Shown here: piece after piece, positions 47,956-56,718 of the stretch
Position numbering within the stretch: position 1 is the first letter of the stretch
Layout: each line of letters opens with the position of its first letter
Source of the DNA: Afipia sp. OHSU_II-C1
Lineage (GTDB): Bacteria; Pseudomonadota; Alphaproteobacteria; Rhizobiales; Xanthobacteraceae
Assembly: GCF_000497575.1 (NCBI RefSeq)
Contig: NZ_APJI01000006.1
Location: forward strand, 540,413-604,412
DNA: 64,000 bases
Direction: 5' to 3'
Made by a program: the position numbers and the translations under genes
The notes under the pieces: model-generated
Seen by the model: the letters and a program-made list of their open reading frames with translations, nothing else
Told to the model about the DNA's origin: nothing
The model's database searches: none

Positions 47956-48678
47956 TCACGCCTTGCCGGTCGGCGATCCTTCCGTGTCGAAAGACATGCC
48001 TGCCTTGTCCGTCAGCAATCCGCCGAGAAACAGCGTTGTCATGTGCCTGATGTACTGACGCCTGATGTCGTCGGTGATGCCAGTCGGCCCGAGGAATCGG
48101 GCATTCATCTGGCGCCCGTAAAACAGGTTGTCGCAGGCGCCGTTGAGACTGATGTAGAACAGCGCCGGATCGACCTTGCGGAATTCGCCCGCGGCGACGC
48201 CCTGTTCGAGCAGCCCGCGCACGAAGCCGAACAGCGGATCGATGAAAAAGCGATGGACCTCTTTTGACGTCGCCTCGCTGCCCTGATGCAGGAGCAGATG
48301 AATCAGCCGGCTCAGATACGGTACCCGGTAATAGGCATTGATGATGCCGGCGATATGCCGCCGCATTTTCTCGGTCGGAGAAATCGGCTGATCGAGGACG
48401 AAGGCGAGATTCTTCATTTCCGCGGCGGCATCGCGCGCGAGCAGCGCCAGCAGCAGACCATCCTTGTTGCCGAAGTGATACTTCACCAGCGCCGCGTTCA
48501 CGCCCGACTTCTGCGCGATCTCGCTCAGCGACACCTCGGTCGAGTTCCGCTCGATCATCAGATCGCCGGCGGCCACCAGCAATTTCGCAGCCGTCGCATT
48601 CATCGGCGCGGCTTCCTTTTCGGGAACCTGCTTCGATGGCGGCCGGCGCGGCTTTTTGGCGGTCAGGGTCGGTGACAT
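47956..48678 (-). CDS. TetR-family transcriptional regulator
   Basis: 240 residues from ATG 48678. After a Lys/Pro-rich tail comes the HTH: MNATAAKLLVAAGDLMIERNSTEVSLSEIAQKSGVNAALVKYHFGNKDGLLLALLARDA (about 26-85). The all-helical ligand domain follows (RVPYLSRLIHLLLHQGSEATSKEVHRFF, LNGACDNLFYGRQMNARFLG). TetR proteins of this layout often sense acyl-CoA thioesters. It heads the minus-strand acyl-CoA operon and is divergent from the thiolase, so it probably represses both; the operator candidate overlaps the thiolase promoter. Confidence 0.9.
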   Translation of the reverse strand: MSPTLTAKKPRRPPSKQVPEKEAAPMNATAAKLLVAAGDLMIERNSTEVSLSEIAQKSGVNAALVKYHFGNKDGLLLALLARDAAAEMKNLAFVLDQPISPTEKMRRHIAGIINAYYRVPYLSRLIHLLLHQGSEATSKEVHRFFIDPLFGFVRGLLEQGVAAGEFRKVDPALFYISLNGACDNLFYGRQMNARFLGPTGITDDIRRQYIRHMTTLFLGGLLTDKAGMSFDTEGSPTGKA

Positions 48679-48738
48679 GCGCGGTCTCGGGACATAACGG
48701 GCCACCAGCTAACCCGATGATCGGGCCGCGCTCAAGAG

Positions 48739-48758
48739 TTAATTGACCGATTGACTAA
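48739..48758. promoter_or_regulatory. Candidate TetR operator
   Basis: TTAATTGACCGATTGACTAA is an imperfect palindrome (6 of 8 outer positions paired) that also contains the direct repeat ATTGAC at 8-base spacing. It overlaps the -35 of the thiolase promoter and lies 60 bp upstream of the TetR start. Confidence 0.4.
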
Positions 48759-48779
48759 ATCTCGCACCGCGCCTTTAAT
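48751..48779 (+). promoter_or_regulatory. Sigma-70-type promoter of the thiolase gene
   Basis: TTGACT (48751-48756), 17 bases, then TTTAAT (48774-48779): a near-consensus promoter with optimal spacing, 39 bp before the thiolase start. It is the best promoter match seen in the window. Confidence 0.55.
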
Positions 48780-48817
48780 CGCGCCCAACCGAAAACAATC
48801 CATCAGGGAGCACCACC

Positions 48818-49990
48818 ATGGCTGAAGCCTATATCGTCGCCACCGCCCGCACCGCAGGAGGACGCAAGGGAGGCCGCCTCGCAGGCTGGCATCCGGTCGA
48901 TCTCGCAGCTTCAGTGCTGGATTCGCTGGTGGATCGCACCGGCGTCGATCCCGCCCAGATCGAAGACGTTATTATGGGCTGCGTGATGCAGGCCGGCGAA
49001 CAGTCGAACAACGTCGCCCGCAATGCGGTGATGGCGTCCAAGCTCCCGGAAAGCGTGCCGGGCACCTCGGTCGACCGCCAGTGCGGTTCGTCGCAGCAGG
49101 CGCTGCACTTCGCGGCGCAGGCGGTGATGGCCGGCTCGATGGACATCGTGATTGCCGCGGGTGTCGAGGGCATGACCCGCGTGCCGATGGGACTTCCGGC
49201 GACACTCGCTGCGAAGAACGGCTTCGGCAACTATTACAGCCCGAACATTCAGCAGAAATATCCGAACATCCAGTTCAGCCAGTTCACCGGCGCGGAAATG
49301 ATGGCGGAGAAGTACGGCCTCGCAAAGGAAGAGCTCGACCAGTACTCCTACCAGAGCCACCAGAAGGCGATTGCCGCCACGCAGGCCGGCGCGTTCAAGG
49401 ATGAAATCGTTCCGCTGAAGTTCACACGCGAGGACGGCTCCAGCGACATTCACAGCATCGATGAAGGCATCCGCTTCGATGCGACCATCGAAGGCATCCG
49501 CGGCGTCAAGACCATCGCGGAAGGCGGCAAGCTCACCGCTGCCAGCGCCAGCCAGATCTGCGACGGCGCATCCGGCGTCATGGTGGTGAACGAAAGAGGC
49601 CTGAAGGCGCTCGGCATCGCCCCGCTGGCGCGCATCCATCACATGACCATGATCGGCGGCGACCCCGTCATCATGCTGGAAGCGCCGCTCCCCGCGACCC
49701 ACCGTGCGCTGAAGAAGGCCGGCATGAAAATCGACGACATCGATCTGTTCGAGGTCAACGAAGCCTTCGCTTCGGTGCCGACTGCCTGGCTCAAGGACAC
49801 CGGCGCGGACCCATCAAAACTCAACGTCAACGGCGGCGCGATCGCGCTCGGCCATCCACTCGGCGGCTCCGGCACCAAGCTGATGACGACGCTGGTCAAC
49901 GCGCTCAAGCAGCGCAACAAGCGCTACGGCCTCCAGACCATGTGCGAAGGCGGCGGCATGGCCAACGTGACCATCGTCGAGCGTCTGTAA
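48818..49990 (+). CDS. Acetyl-CoA acetyltransferase (thiolase)
   Basis: 390 residues. Nucleophile C89 is in SVDRQCGSSQQALHFAAQAV, H346 in ALGHPLGGSGTKL and C376 in TMCEGGGMANVTIV. The loop GVEGMTRVPMGLP and the QQ after CGSS mark the steroid/aromatic acyl-CoA type thiolases more than the general FadA. It has the ribosome site CAGGGAGCACC. It is the only thiolase next to the divergent operon at 40.7-47.9 kb and is presumably its chain-cleaving enzyme. It ends with a strong terminator. Confidence 0.92.
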   Translation: MAEAYIVATARTAGGRKGGRLAGWHPVDLAASVLDSLVDRTGVDPAQIEDVIMGCVMQAGEQSNNVARNAVMASKLPESVPGTSVDRQCGSSQQALHFAAQAVMAGSMDIVIAAGVEGMTRVPMGLPATLAAKNGFGNYYSPNIQQKYPNIQFSQFTGAEMMAEKYGLAKEELDQYSYQSHQKAIAATQAGAFKDEIVPLKFTREDGSSDIHSIDEGIRFDATIEGIRGVKTIAEGGKLTAASASQICDGASGVMVVNERGLKALGIAPLARIHHMTMIGGDPVIMLEAPLPATHRALKKAGMKIDDIDLFEVNEAFASVPTAWLKDTGADPSKLNVNGGAIALGHPLGGSGTKLMTTLVNALKQRNKRYGLQTMCEGGGMANVTIVERL

Positions 49991-50002
49991 GCAGCGACTT
50001 TG

Positions 50003-50032
50003 AAAAGGGCGGGTTCAGGACCCGCCCTTTTT
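50003..50032 (+). terminator. Rho-independent terminator after the thiolase gene
   Basis: AAAAGGGCGGGT (50003-50014) pairs with ACCCGCCCTTTT (50020-50031) with a TCAGG loop and a T-run. The synthetase gene that follows therefore needs read-through or its own promoter. Confidence 0.9.
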
Positions 50033-50125
50033 GCTGATGGCGATCGGCCGCAGCACCGGATCATTCAAAACCCAACGAACGAGCGGCAAAAGCCGCCGAT
50101 GCATCGGGAGCACCGAGGAAACGTC

Positions 50126-51676
50126 ATGTCTCATCCTTCGATTCACGCACAGAAAACCCCGGACAAGATCGCCTACCAGATGGCGAAAAGCGGCGAAGCC
50201 ATCACCTATCGCGATCTCGACCGCCGCTCCAACCAGGGCGCACAGCTGTTTCGTTCGCTCGGGCTGAAACGGGGCGACCACATCGCGCTTCTGATGGAAA
50301 ACACCATTGCCTTCATGGAAATCTGCTGGGCCGCACAGCGTAGCGGGCTCTATTACACCGCGATCAGCCGCTATCTCACCGCCGACGAGATCGCCTATAT
50401 CGTGAAGGATTGCGGCGCCAGGGTCGTCATCACCACGCCGAAATGCATCGACTCGGTCGCGCCGCTGCTGACGGATGCGCCGGGCGCGCCTCACTTCTAC
50501 ATCACCGGCGCGGCTCAACGCGGCTTCAAGTCGTGGGACGACGCGCTCGCAGCACAACCCACGACGCCGATCGCCGACGAATCCGCCGGTTACGACATGC
50601 TGTATTCGTCCGGCACCACTGGCAGACCCAAAGGCATCAAGCGCCCGCTGACCGAACCGTCGATCCTGGTGCCTAATCCGCTGCTGAAATTGCTGTGCGG
50701 CAACATGTGCGGCATGACGGACGAAAGTATCTATCTCTCGCCGGCGCCGCTCTATCACGCAGCCCCGCTGCGCTTCAACATGATGTCGGCGGCGCTCGGC
50801 GGCACATCGATCATCATGGAATCGTTCGACGCAGAGGAATTCCTGGCGCTGGTCGAGAAGCACAAGGTCACGCAGTCACAGCTCGTGCCGACCATGTTCG
50901 TGCGGATGCTCAAGCTGCCGGATGATGTCCGCACCAAGTACAAGACCTCGACGCTGAAAGGCGCGGTCCATGCCGCGGCGCCCTGCCCCGCCGACGTCAA
51001 GGCGAAGATGATCGACTGGTGGGGCCCGGTCCTGATCGAGTATTACGCCGGCTCCGAAGGCAACGGCGTCACGGTGTCCACGTCGAAAGACTGGCTGGCG
51101 CATCGCGGCACTGTCGGCCGCGCCGTGGTCGGCGAGGTGAAAATTCTCGACGATGATGGCGTTGAGCTGCCGGTCGGCGAAACCGGCACGGTGTATTTCG
51201 CCGGCGGACCCCAGTTCGCCTATCACAACGACACCGACAAGACGCAGCGCGCTTACAACGATCGCGGCTGGTCGACGCTCGGCGATGTCGGTTATCTCGA
51301 CAATGACGGCTTTCTCTACCTCACCGACCGCAAGGCCTACATGATCATTTCCGGCGGCGTAAATATCTACCCGCAGGAAACCGAGGACGCGCTGATTTCA
51401 CACCCGGCGGTTGCGGACGTCGCGGTGTTCGGCGTCCCAAACGAGGAAATGGGCGAAGAGGTCAAGGCCGTGGTGCAGCCGCACGACATGTCGCGCGCGG
51501 GCAAGGAGCTGGAAGCGGAACTGATTTTGTTCTGCCGCAAGCGTCTGTCGCCGATCAAGTGCCCGAAGAGCGTCCACTTCGAAGCCGAATTGCCGCGCAC
51601 GCCGACCGGCAAGCTGGTGAAGCGGCATCTGCGCGACAAGTACTGGGCGAAGGTCAAGACGCCGGCACAGGCGTGA
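50126..51676 (+). CDS. Acyl-CoA synthetase (AMP-forming), FadD-like
   Basis: 516 residues. ATG 50126 follows CCGAGGAAACGTC. Motifs are DMLYSSGTTGRPKGIKRPLTEP (ATP loop near 155, with KGIKR, typical of the FadD4/FadD-like long-chain or steroid-side-chain ligases), IEYYAGSEGNGVT, GWSTLGDVGYLDNDGFLYLTDRKAYMIISGGVNIYPQETEDAL and PRTPTGKLVKRHLRDKYW with the catalytic Lys. It activates a carboxylic acid to its CoA thioester. Being next to the thiolase and the TetR operon, it is a second entry point into the same pathway, perhaps for saturated or branched acids. Confidence 0.9.
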   Translation: MSHPSIHAQKTPDKIAYQMAKSGEAITYRDLDRRSNQGAQLFRSLGLKRGDHIALLMENTIAFMEICWAAQRSGLYYTAISRYLTADEIAYIVKDCGARVVITTPKCIDSVAPLLTDAPGAPHFYITGAAQRGFKSWDDALAAQPTTPIADESAGYDMLYSSGTTGRPKGIKRPLTEPSILVPNPLLKLLCGNMCGMTDESIYLSPAPLYHAAPLRFNMMSAALGGTSIIMESFDAEEFLALVEKHKVTQSQLVPTMFVRMLKLPDDVRTKYKTSTLKGAVHAAAPCPADVKAKMIDWWGPVLIEYYAGSEGNGVTVSTSKDWLAHRGTVGRAVVGEVKILDDDGVELPVGETGTVYFAGGPQFAYHNDTDKTQRAYNDRGWSTLGDVGYLDNDGFLYLTDRKAYMIISGGVNIYPQETEDALISHPAVADVAVFGVPNEEMGEEVKAVVQPHDMSRAGKELEAELILFCRKRLSPIKCPKSVHFEAELPRTPTGKLVKRHLRDKYWAKVKTPAQA

Positions 51677-51682
51677 AACATT

Positions 51683-51755
51683 CGTCATTGTGAGCGAAGC
51701 GAAGCAATCCAGACATCAGAAATGGATTGCTTCGTCGACATGTTCCTCGCAATGC
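51683..51755. repeat. Palindromic intergenic repeat, family A copy 8
   Basis: CGTCATTGTGAGCGAAGCGA on the left; right arm TTGCTTCGTCGACATGTTCCTCGCAATG. The right arm carries several changes, so the copy is decaying. Confidence 0.75.
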
Positions 51756-51780
51756 GTGAGCAAGTCCGGATCGATCAGAC

Positions 51781-52410
51781 TCACTCTTCCTTCAGCCACT
51801 GCTCCACGAGCATGACGTCCGGCGGCTGGAGATAACGCGTGGTCCACATATCGACGGACCACTCGATCCGGCTTTCCTTTTCCACGATCACCGCCGTGTT
51901 GTGCGGCAGCTGCATCGCGAGGATGTTTCCCCGATAACGCGGATTGCCGACGGTGTGATGCTTCAGAAGTCCCCAATCCTGCAACACCAGCAGGAAGCTC
52001 GACACGTTGCGGGTCGAATCCCAGCAGTCGAAATTCTTCGCGTCAGCTCCGCTGCGGATATCAGCGCGAGACACCCGCCCGGCGGTGCCGACGATCGGCG
52101 CAACCCGGCGGTCGAACCAGATCACGGCTTTCTGGATGGCTGCTCGCTCGGCGACCGCTGTCGCCTTGCCCGCCGTCAGAATCTGCGTCAGCGCCTTGCG
52201 GTCGGCGGCCGTGAAATCAAGCGTCGCGCGGCGGCGGCAGACGAAACCGTAGCAGATCGTCATTTCCGACGATGACGGCGGATTGATCGAGACCGATGTG
52301 TAGAGTTCGTTCTGCTGCGGGCTGAGCTGCATGGCAGACGCCGACGGCACGGCCGACATGAAGCCGAGCGACGCCGCGATCACGATGATCGGAAAAACCG
52401 GTTTGAACAA
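51781..52410 (-). CDS. Exported hypothetical protein
   Basis: About 209 residues if the TTG at 52410 is used (start MFKPVFPIIVIAASLGFMSA, a signal peptide ending PSASAMQ); a TTG at 52464 would add 18 residues. The mature part has Cys in ICYGFVCRRR and NFDCWDSTRN. Other segments are FTAADRKALTQILTAG, AIQKAVIWFDRRVAPIVG and WSVDMWTTRYLQPPDVMLVEQWL. I recognise a pattern seen in conserved exported proteins of this bacterial group, but no function. The Cys and the conserved Trp/Arg segments suggest a folded periplasmic domain. Confidence 0.7.
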   Translation of the reverse strand: MFKPVFPIIVIAASLGFMSAVPSASAMQLSPQQNELYTSVSINPPSSSEMTICYGFVCRRRATLDFTAADRKALTQILTAGKATAVAERAAIQKAVIWFDRRVAPIVGTAGRVSRADIRSGADAKNFDCWDSTRNVSSFLLVLQDWGLLKHHTVGNPRYRGNILAMQLPHNTAVIVEKESRIEWSVDMWTTRYLQPPDVMLVEQWLKEE

Positions 52411-52518
52411 CGCAGGAACCCTGAAAGTTTGGCTTCGCAGGACTATGGCGGATTTCGCGCGCAATCAACAGCCGGATCGCCGACGCACCCGCAATCGCAG
52501 CAACGTGAGGCGGTTCCG

Positions 52519-52980
52519 TCACACCGGCAGCGGCGCGTCGCGCTTCACTTCTTCCATCACCGCGTAAGTTCGTGTTTCGCGCACGCCCGGCAACGCGAGC
52601 AGCGTCTCGCCGAGAAACCGCCGATACGCTGTCATGTCAGGAAGACGCGCTTTCACGAGATAGTCGAAGCCGCCCGCCACCATGTGACACTCCAGCACTT
52701 CCGGTGCGAGTTTCACGGCTTGCGCGAAGCGCTCGAATACATCGGGCGTGGTCTTGTCGAGCAACACCTCGACGAACACCAGCAATCCGAGCCCGAGCCG
52801 ATGCGGATTGAGCCGCGCGCCATAGCCCTCGATGAAACCGTCACGCTGTAGCCGCTTCAGTCGCTCCCCGATGGACGTCGGCGACAGGCCAATGCGCTCC
52901 GCCAGCTCGACATTGGCGATCCGCCCGTCCGCCTGCAAGATATCGAGGATTTTCCGGTCTATTTTGTCAATATCGCTCAT
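52519..52980 (-). CDS. Lrp/AsnC-family regulator, probable putA activator
   Basis: 153 residues. HTH at 1-55: MSDIDKIDRKILDILQADGRIANVELAERIGLSPTSIGERLKRLQRDGFI. The RAM ligand domain has LGLGLLVFVEVLLDKTTPDVFERFAQAVKLAPEVLECHMVAGGFDYLVKARLPDM and LPGVRETRTYAVMEEVK. It is divergent from putA. In alphaproteobacteria whose PutA lacks a DNA-binding domain, an adjacent Lrp-type PutR activates putA in response to proline; that role is inferred here from position and type. Confidence 0.9.
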   Translation of the reverse strand: MSDIDKIDRKILDILQADGRIANVELAERIGLSPTSIGERLKRLQRDGFIEGYGARLNPHRLGLGLLVFVEVLLDKTTPDVFERFAQAVKLAPEVLECHMVAGGFDYLVKARLPDMTAYRRFLGETLLALPGVRETRTYAVMEEVKRDAPLPV

Positions 52981-52987
52981 TTTTCCA

Positions 52988-53013
52988 GAATTATCTGCTT
53001 TTCTCCGTAATTC
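52988..53013. promoter_or_regulatory. Candidate PutR (Lrp-type) binding region
   Basis: GAATTA (52988-52993) and TAATTC (53008-53013) are inverted across 14 bases in the A/T-rich 110-bp gap between the Lrp gene and putA. The surrounding AATTGCGAATTTG adds further A/T-rich half-sites, as expected of Lrp regions. Confidence 0.35.
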
Positions 53014-53090
53014 ATAAGGAAAAATTGCGAATTTGTCTATCGAACCACGGCAGGCCGCGGAGGTAGGATCGCGCAACTCCAGAGGACGCC

Positions 53091-56000
53091 ATGCCCGACC
53101 AGAATCGCCAGACCACCCCCTTCTCGGCACCCTACGCGCCTGACGACGGCGAGATCGCCGCACGCCTGCTGGCGATGCCGCCGCTGTCGACCGAACAGAA
53201 TGCCCGCATCGACCGCACCGCCACGCGCCTGATCGAGGCCGTGCGCGCGGAGGACGGCGGCTTCGGCGGCGTGGAAGACATGCTGCGCGAGTTCGCACTT
53301 TCGACCAAGGAAGGCCTCGCCCTGATGGTGATGGCCGAGGCGCTGCTGCGCGTTCCGGACGCCGCCACCGCCGACCGCTTCATCGAGGACAAACTCGGTC
53401 AGGGTGATTTCGCACATCACCGGACCAAATCCAGCGCGCTGCTGGTCAACGCATCGGTATGGGCCCTCGGCCTGTCCGCGCGCGTGATCCAGCCCGGCGA
53501 GACGCCGCTCGGCACCGTCGGGCTGATTGCCAAGCGGATCGGCCTTCCCGCCGTGCGCACTGCGACGCGGCAGGCGATGCGGCTGATGGGCAATCACTTC
53601 GTACTGGGCGAGACCATCGATGCCGCATTGGCGCGCGCGGCTGACGACGATGGCCCGGATCACCACCATCGCTACTCTTTGGACATGCTTGGTGAAGGCG
53701 CGCGCACCGCAGCCGACGCTGCGCGCTACTTCGAATCCTATGCCTCGGCCATCGAAGCCATCGGGCGCACAGGTGGCAACAGGACCCCTCTGGACCGGCC
53801 GGGAATCTCGGTGAAACTGTCGGCCCTGCATTCGCGCTATGAAGCGCTCAGCCGCTCGCGGGTGATGGCGGAACTCGTGCCGCTCACCCTCGATCTCGCG
53901 CGCCGCGCCAGGGCGCACGACATGAACTTCACCATCGACGCCGAGGAGGCCGACCGGCTCGAGCTGTCGCTGGATGTGATCAGTGCGGTGTTTGCGGATT
54001 CCTCGCTCGCGGGCTGGGAAGGATTCGGCCTCGCCGTACAGGCATATCAGAAGCGCGCCGAGGCCGTGATCGACTACATCCATGATCTTGCCAAGCGGCA
54101 TGACCGCCGGATGGTGCTGCGTCTTGTGAAGGGCGCCTATTGGGACACGGAAGTGAAGCGCGCGCAGGAGCGCGGACTCAGCGGCTATCCCGTGTTCACC
54201 CGCAAGGCGATGACCGACATCAACTACATCGCCTGCGCGAGGAAGCTGCTCGGCCTGCGTCCGACAATCTTCCCGCAATTCGCCACCCACAACGCGCTCT
54301 CGGTGGCAACCATTACCGAACTCGCAGGCAACGGCGACGATTTCGAGTTCCAGCGGCTGCATGGCATGGGCGACGCGCTCTATGCAAAGCTCCACACCGA
54401 CAAGCCGGAGCTTGCGTGCCGCATCTATGCACCGGTCGGCAGCCATCGCGATCTGCTGGCCTATCTGGTACGGCGGCTTCTGGAGAACGGCGCCAACTCG
54501 TCCTTCGTAGCGCTGGCTGCGGATGACACTGTTCCGGTCGCAAAGCTGCTGGAGAGGCCTGAGCAGGTTGTCGCAACGCCGGATCAGGCCCGCAACACAC
54601 GACTGCCGCTGCCGCACGATCTCTATCTGCCGCGCATCAATTCAAACGGCATCGAGTTCGGAGAACGCGCCGCGCTCAGTGCGTTGCTGATATCGGTTGA
54701 CGGTGCAGCACCCCCTGCCGGCACCAACAAGGATGCAACCGAAAACGACGCCGCCGTGGCCGTCGCGCTGGCACGCACCGGTTTTGCCTTCTGGAGCCGG
54801 ACCACGGCAGACACACGCGCCACGGCATTGGAACGCACCGCCGACCTCCTCGAACAGCGGATGCCGCACTTCATCGTGCTGCTGCAGACCGAAGGCGGCA
54901 AGACCATCGACGACGCGGTCTCCGAGGTACGCGAGGCGATCGATTTCTGCCGCTACTACGCCATCGAAGGCCGCAAGCTGTTCGGTGACGGCTTGCCGCT
55001 CCCCGGCCCCACCGGAGAGAGCAACACGCTGCGTCTGCGCGGGCGCGGCGTCATGGTCGCGATCTCGCCATGGAATTTTCCGCTGGCAATTTTCTTGGGG
55101 CAAGTGGCCGCGTGCCTGATGGCAGGCAATGCCGTGGTGGCCAAGCCCGCCGAACAGACGCCGCGCATTGCCGCGGAAACCGTGGCGCTGCTGCATGAAG
55201 CCGGCATTCCGGATTCGGCGCTCCATCTCGTGCAGGGCGACGGCAAGATCGGCGCGGCGCTGGTTGCACATGACAATATCGCCGGCGTTGTCTTCACCGG
55301 CTCCACCGAAGTCGCACGCTCCATCAACCGCACGCTCGCCGCGAAGGACGGCCCGATCGTCCCGCTGATCGCTGAGACCGGCGGCATCAATGCCATGATT
55401 GTCGACGCGACCGCGCTGCCCGAACAGGTCTCCGACGACGTTGTAACGTCCGCGTTCAGGTCTGCCGGTCAGCGCTGCTCGGCGTTGCGGCTATTGTTCG
55501 TGCAGGACGATGTCGCGGACCGCATGATTGAGATCATCGCTGGCGCCGCAGCTGAACTGAAGGTTGGCGATCCGCGCGATCCGGCGACCCAGGTCGGGCC
55601 GGTGATCGACGTCGAGGCGAAAGAACGTCTCAATGCGCATATCGCGCGGATGAAGACCGCGGCACGCGTTCACTTCGCGGGCGAAGCGCCTGTCTCAGGC
55701 CACTTCGTCGCGCCGCATATCTTCGAGTTGGAAAACGCGGAGCAGCTCACAGAAGAGGTGTTCGGCCCGATCCTGCATGTGGTGCGCTACAAGGCGGTGG
55801 ATTTGGAGCATGTGCTGCAATCGATCGCCACCAGCGGCTACGGACTGACGCTCGGGATTCACTCGCGCATCGACGATACCGTCGAGACAACCGTGGAGCG
55901 GCTGGCGGTGGGCAATGTCTACGTCAACCGCAACATGATCGGCGCGGTGGTCGGCGTGCAGCCGTTCGGCGGTCATGGACTGTCGGGAACGGGACCGAAG

Positions 56001-56102
56001 GCAGGCGGACCGCACTATCTCCCGCGTCTCGCCACCGAGCAGACAATCACGATCAACACCGCGGCCGCGGGCGGCAATGCCGGGCTGATGACGGAGGAGT
56101 GA
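53091..56102 (+). CDS. putA: Bifunctional proline dehydrogenase / L-glutamate gamma-semialdehyde dehydrogenase
   Basis: 1003 residues, the size of the minimal Bradyrhizobium PutA (about 1000), with no N-terminal ribbon-helix-helix. The PRODH barrel (about 150-470) has SVKLSALHSRYEAL, MNFTIDAEEADRLELSLDVI and RLVKGAYWDTEVKRAQERGLSGYPVFTRK, then YAPVGSHRDLLAYLVRRLLENGANSSFV. The aldehyde dehydrogenase module (about 530-990) has ISPWNFPLAIFLGQVAACLMAGNAVVAKPAEQTP, FTGSTEVA, ETGGINAMIVDATALPEQV and the catalytic Cys in FRSAGQRCSALRLL, ending LSGTGPKAGGPHYL. It oxidises proline to glutamate with FAD and NAD, channelling the intermediate. Missing a DNA-binding domain, it relies on the divergent regulator. 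Confidence 0.97.
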   Translation: MPDQNRQTTPFSAPYAPDDGEIAARLLAMPPLSTEQNARIDRTATRLIEAVRAEDGGFGGVEDMLREFALSTKEGLALMVMAEALLRVPDAATADRFIEDKLGQGDFAHHRTKSSALLVNASVWALGLSARVIQPGETPLGTVGLIAKRIGLPAVRTATRQAMRLMGNHFVLGETIDAALARAADDDGPDHHHRYSLDMLGEGARTAADAARYFESYASAIEAIGRTGGNRTPLDRPGISVKLSALHSRYEALSRSRVMAELVPLTLDLARRARAHDMNFTIDAEEADRLELSLDVISAVFADSSLAGWEGFGLAVQAYQKRAEAVIDYIHDLAKRHDRRMVLRLVKGAYWDTEVKRAQERGLSGYPVFTRKAMTDINYIACARKLLGLRPTIFPQFATHNALSVATITELAGNGDDFEFQRLHGMGDALYAKLHTDKPELACRIYAPVGSHRDLLAYLVRRLLENGANSSFVALAADDTVPVAKLLERPEQVVATPDQARNTRLPLPHDLYLPRINSNGIEFGERAALSALLISVDGAAPPAGTNKDATENDAAVAVALARTGFAFWSRTTADTRATALERTADLLEQRMPHFIVLLQTEGGKTIDDAVSEVREAIDFCRYYAIEGRKLFGDGLPLPGPTGESNTLRLRGRGVMVAISPWNFPLAIFLGQVAACLMAGNAVVAKPAEQTPRIAAETVALLHEAGIPDSALHLVQGDGKIGAALVAHDNIAGVVFTGSTEVARSINRTLAAKDGPIVPLIAETGGINAMIVDATALPEQVSDDVVTSAFRSAGQRCSALRLLFVQDDVADRMIEIIAGAAAELKVGDPRDPATQVGPVIDVEAKERLNAHIARMKTAARVHFAGEAPVSGHFVAPHIFELENAEQLTEEVFGPILHVVRYKAVDLEHVLQSIATSGYGLTLGIHSRIDDTVETTVERLAVGNVYVNRNMIGAVVGVQPFGGHGLSGTGPKAGGPHYLPRLATEQTITINTAAAGGNAGLMTEE

Positions 56103-56121
56103 GGCCGCAGACGCCGCTATT

Positions 56122-56196
56122 CGCCATTGCGAGCGAAGCGAAGCAATCCATCCCTGAATCATGGATTGCTTCGTCGCTTCGCTCCTCGCAATGACG
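56122..56196. repeat. Palindromic intergenic repeat, family A copy 9
   Basis: CGCCATTGCGAGCGAAGCGA on the left and TCGCTTCGCTCCTCGCAATGACG on the right, between the convergent putA and TPM-domain genes. Confidence 0.85.
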
Positions 56197-56206
56197 CCAT
56201 GCGATA

Positions 56207-56704
56207 CTACAACACCACCGGCCTGTCGGGCAGTTCATTGCCATGTCGGCCGCTGGCCGGGAAATGCTTTGCAAGAAGCTTGGTCACGGCTGAAATGCCT
56301 TTCAGCACCCCGCCCTCGAAATTCTTGGCGCGGAACTCCGCTTCCATCACGCGGCAGATTTTCTCCCATTCCGCCTGCTGGACCTTCTGGCTGATACCGC
56401 GGTCGGCGACGATCTCGACATCGCGGTCGGCGAGCAGCAGATAGATCAGAATGCCGTTGTTGTTTACGGTATCCCAGAGCCGAAGCTGGGCGAACACATC
56501 GATGGCGCGCTCGCGCGCGGGCTGATCTTTGAACAGCGGTGCACCATCGAGCGCGCCTTCCACCACGAAGCGGATCTGGCCGGCATGGGTCGCTTCGCTG
56601 GCCTTGATGGCCTTCTCGATGTTGGCCAGCGCCTGGCGCGGAAATGCGCGCCGGACCCGCCAGCGATTGAGAAGAAGATGTTTGCCGATGCGCTTGATGC
56701 CCAT
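56207..56704 (-). CDS. TPM-domain protein (small, cytoplasmic or membrane-anchored)
   Basis: 165 residues. The TPM (TLP18.3/Psb32/MOLO-1) domain appears in ANIEKAIKASEATHAGQIRFVVEGAL, ERAIDVFAQLRLWDTVNNNGILIYLLLADRDVEIVADRGISQKV and AEFRAKNFEGGVLKGISAVTKLLAKHFP. It has no signal peptide; the N-terminus is basic (MGIKRIGKHLLLNRWRVRR). It starts 15 bases after the larger TPM gene, in an operon with LemA. The function of the family is not settled. Confidence 0.85.
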   Translation of the reverse strand: MGIKRIGKHLLLNRWRVRRAFPRQALANIEKAIKASEATHAGQIRFVVEGALDGAPLFKDQPARERAIDVFAQLRLWDTVNNNGILIYLLLADRDVEIVADRGISQKVQQAEWEKICRVMEAEFRAKNFEGGVLKGISAVTKLLAKHFPASGRHGNELPDRPVVL

Positions 56705-56718
56705 TGCTCTGCTTTCGG

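Noticed and set aside
53037..54617. 526-codon minus-strand frame opposite putA
   Set aside because: Antisense of the PRODH barrel; no domain and the composition of a shadow frame.
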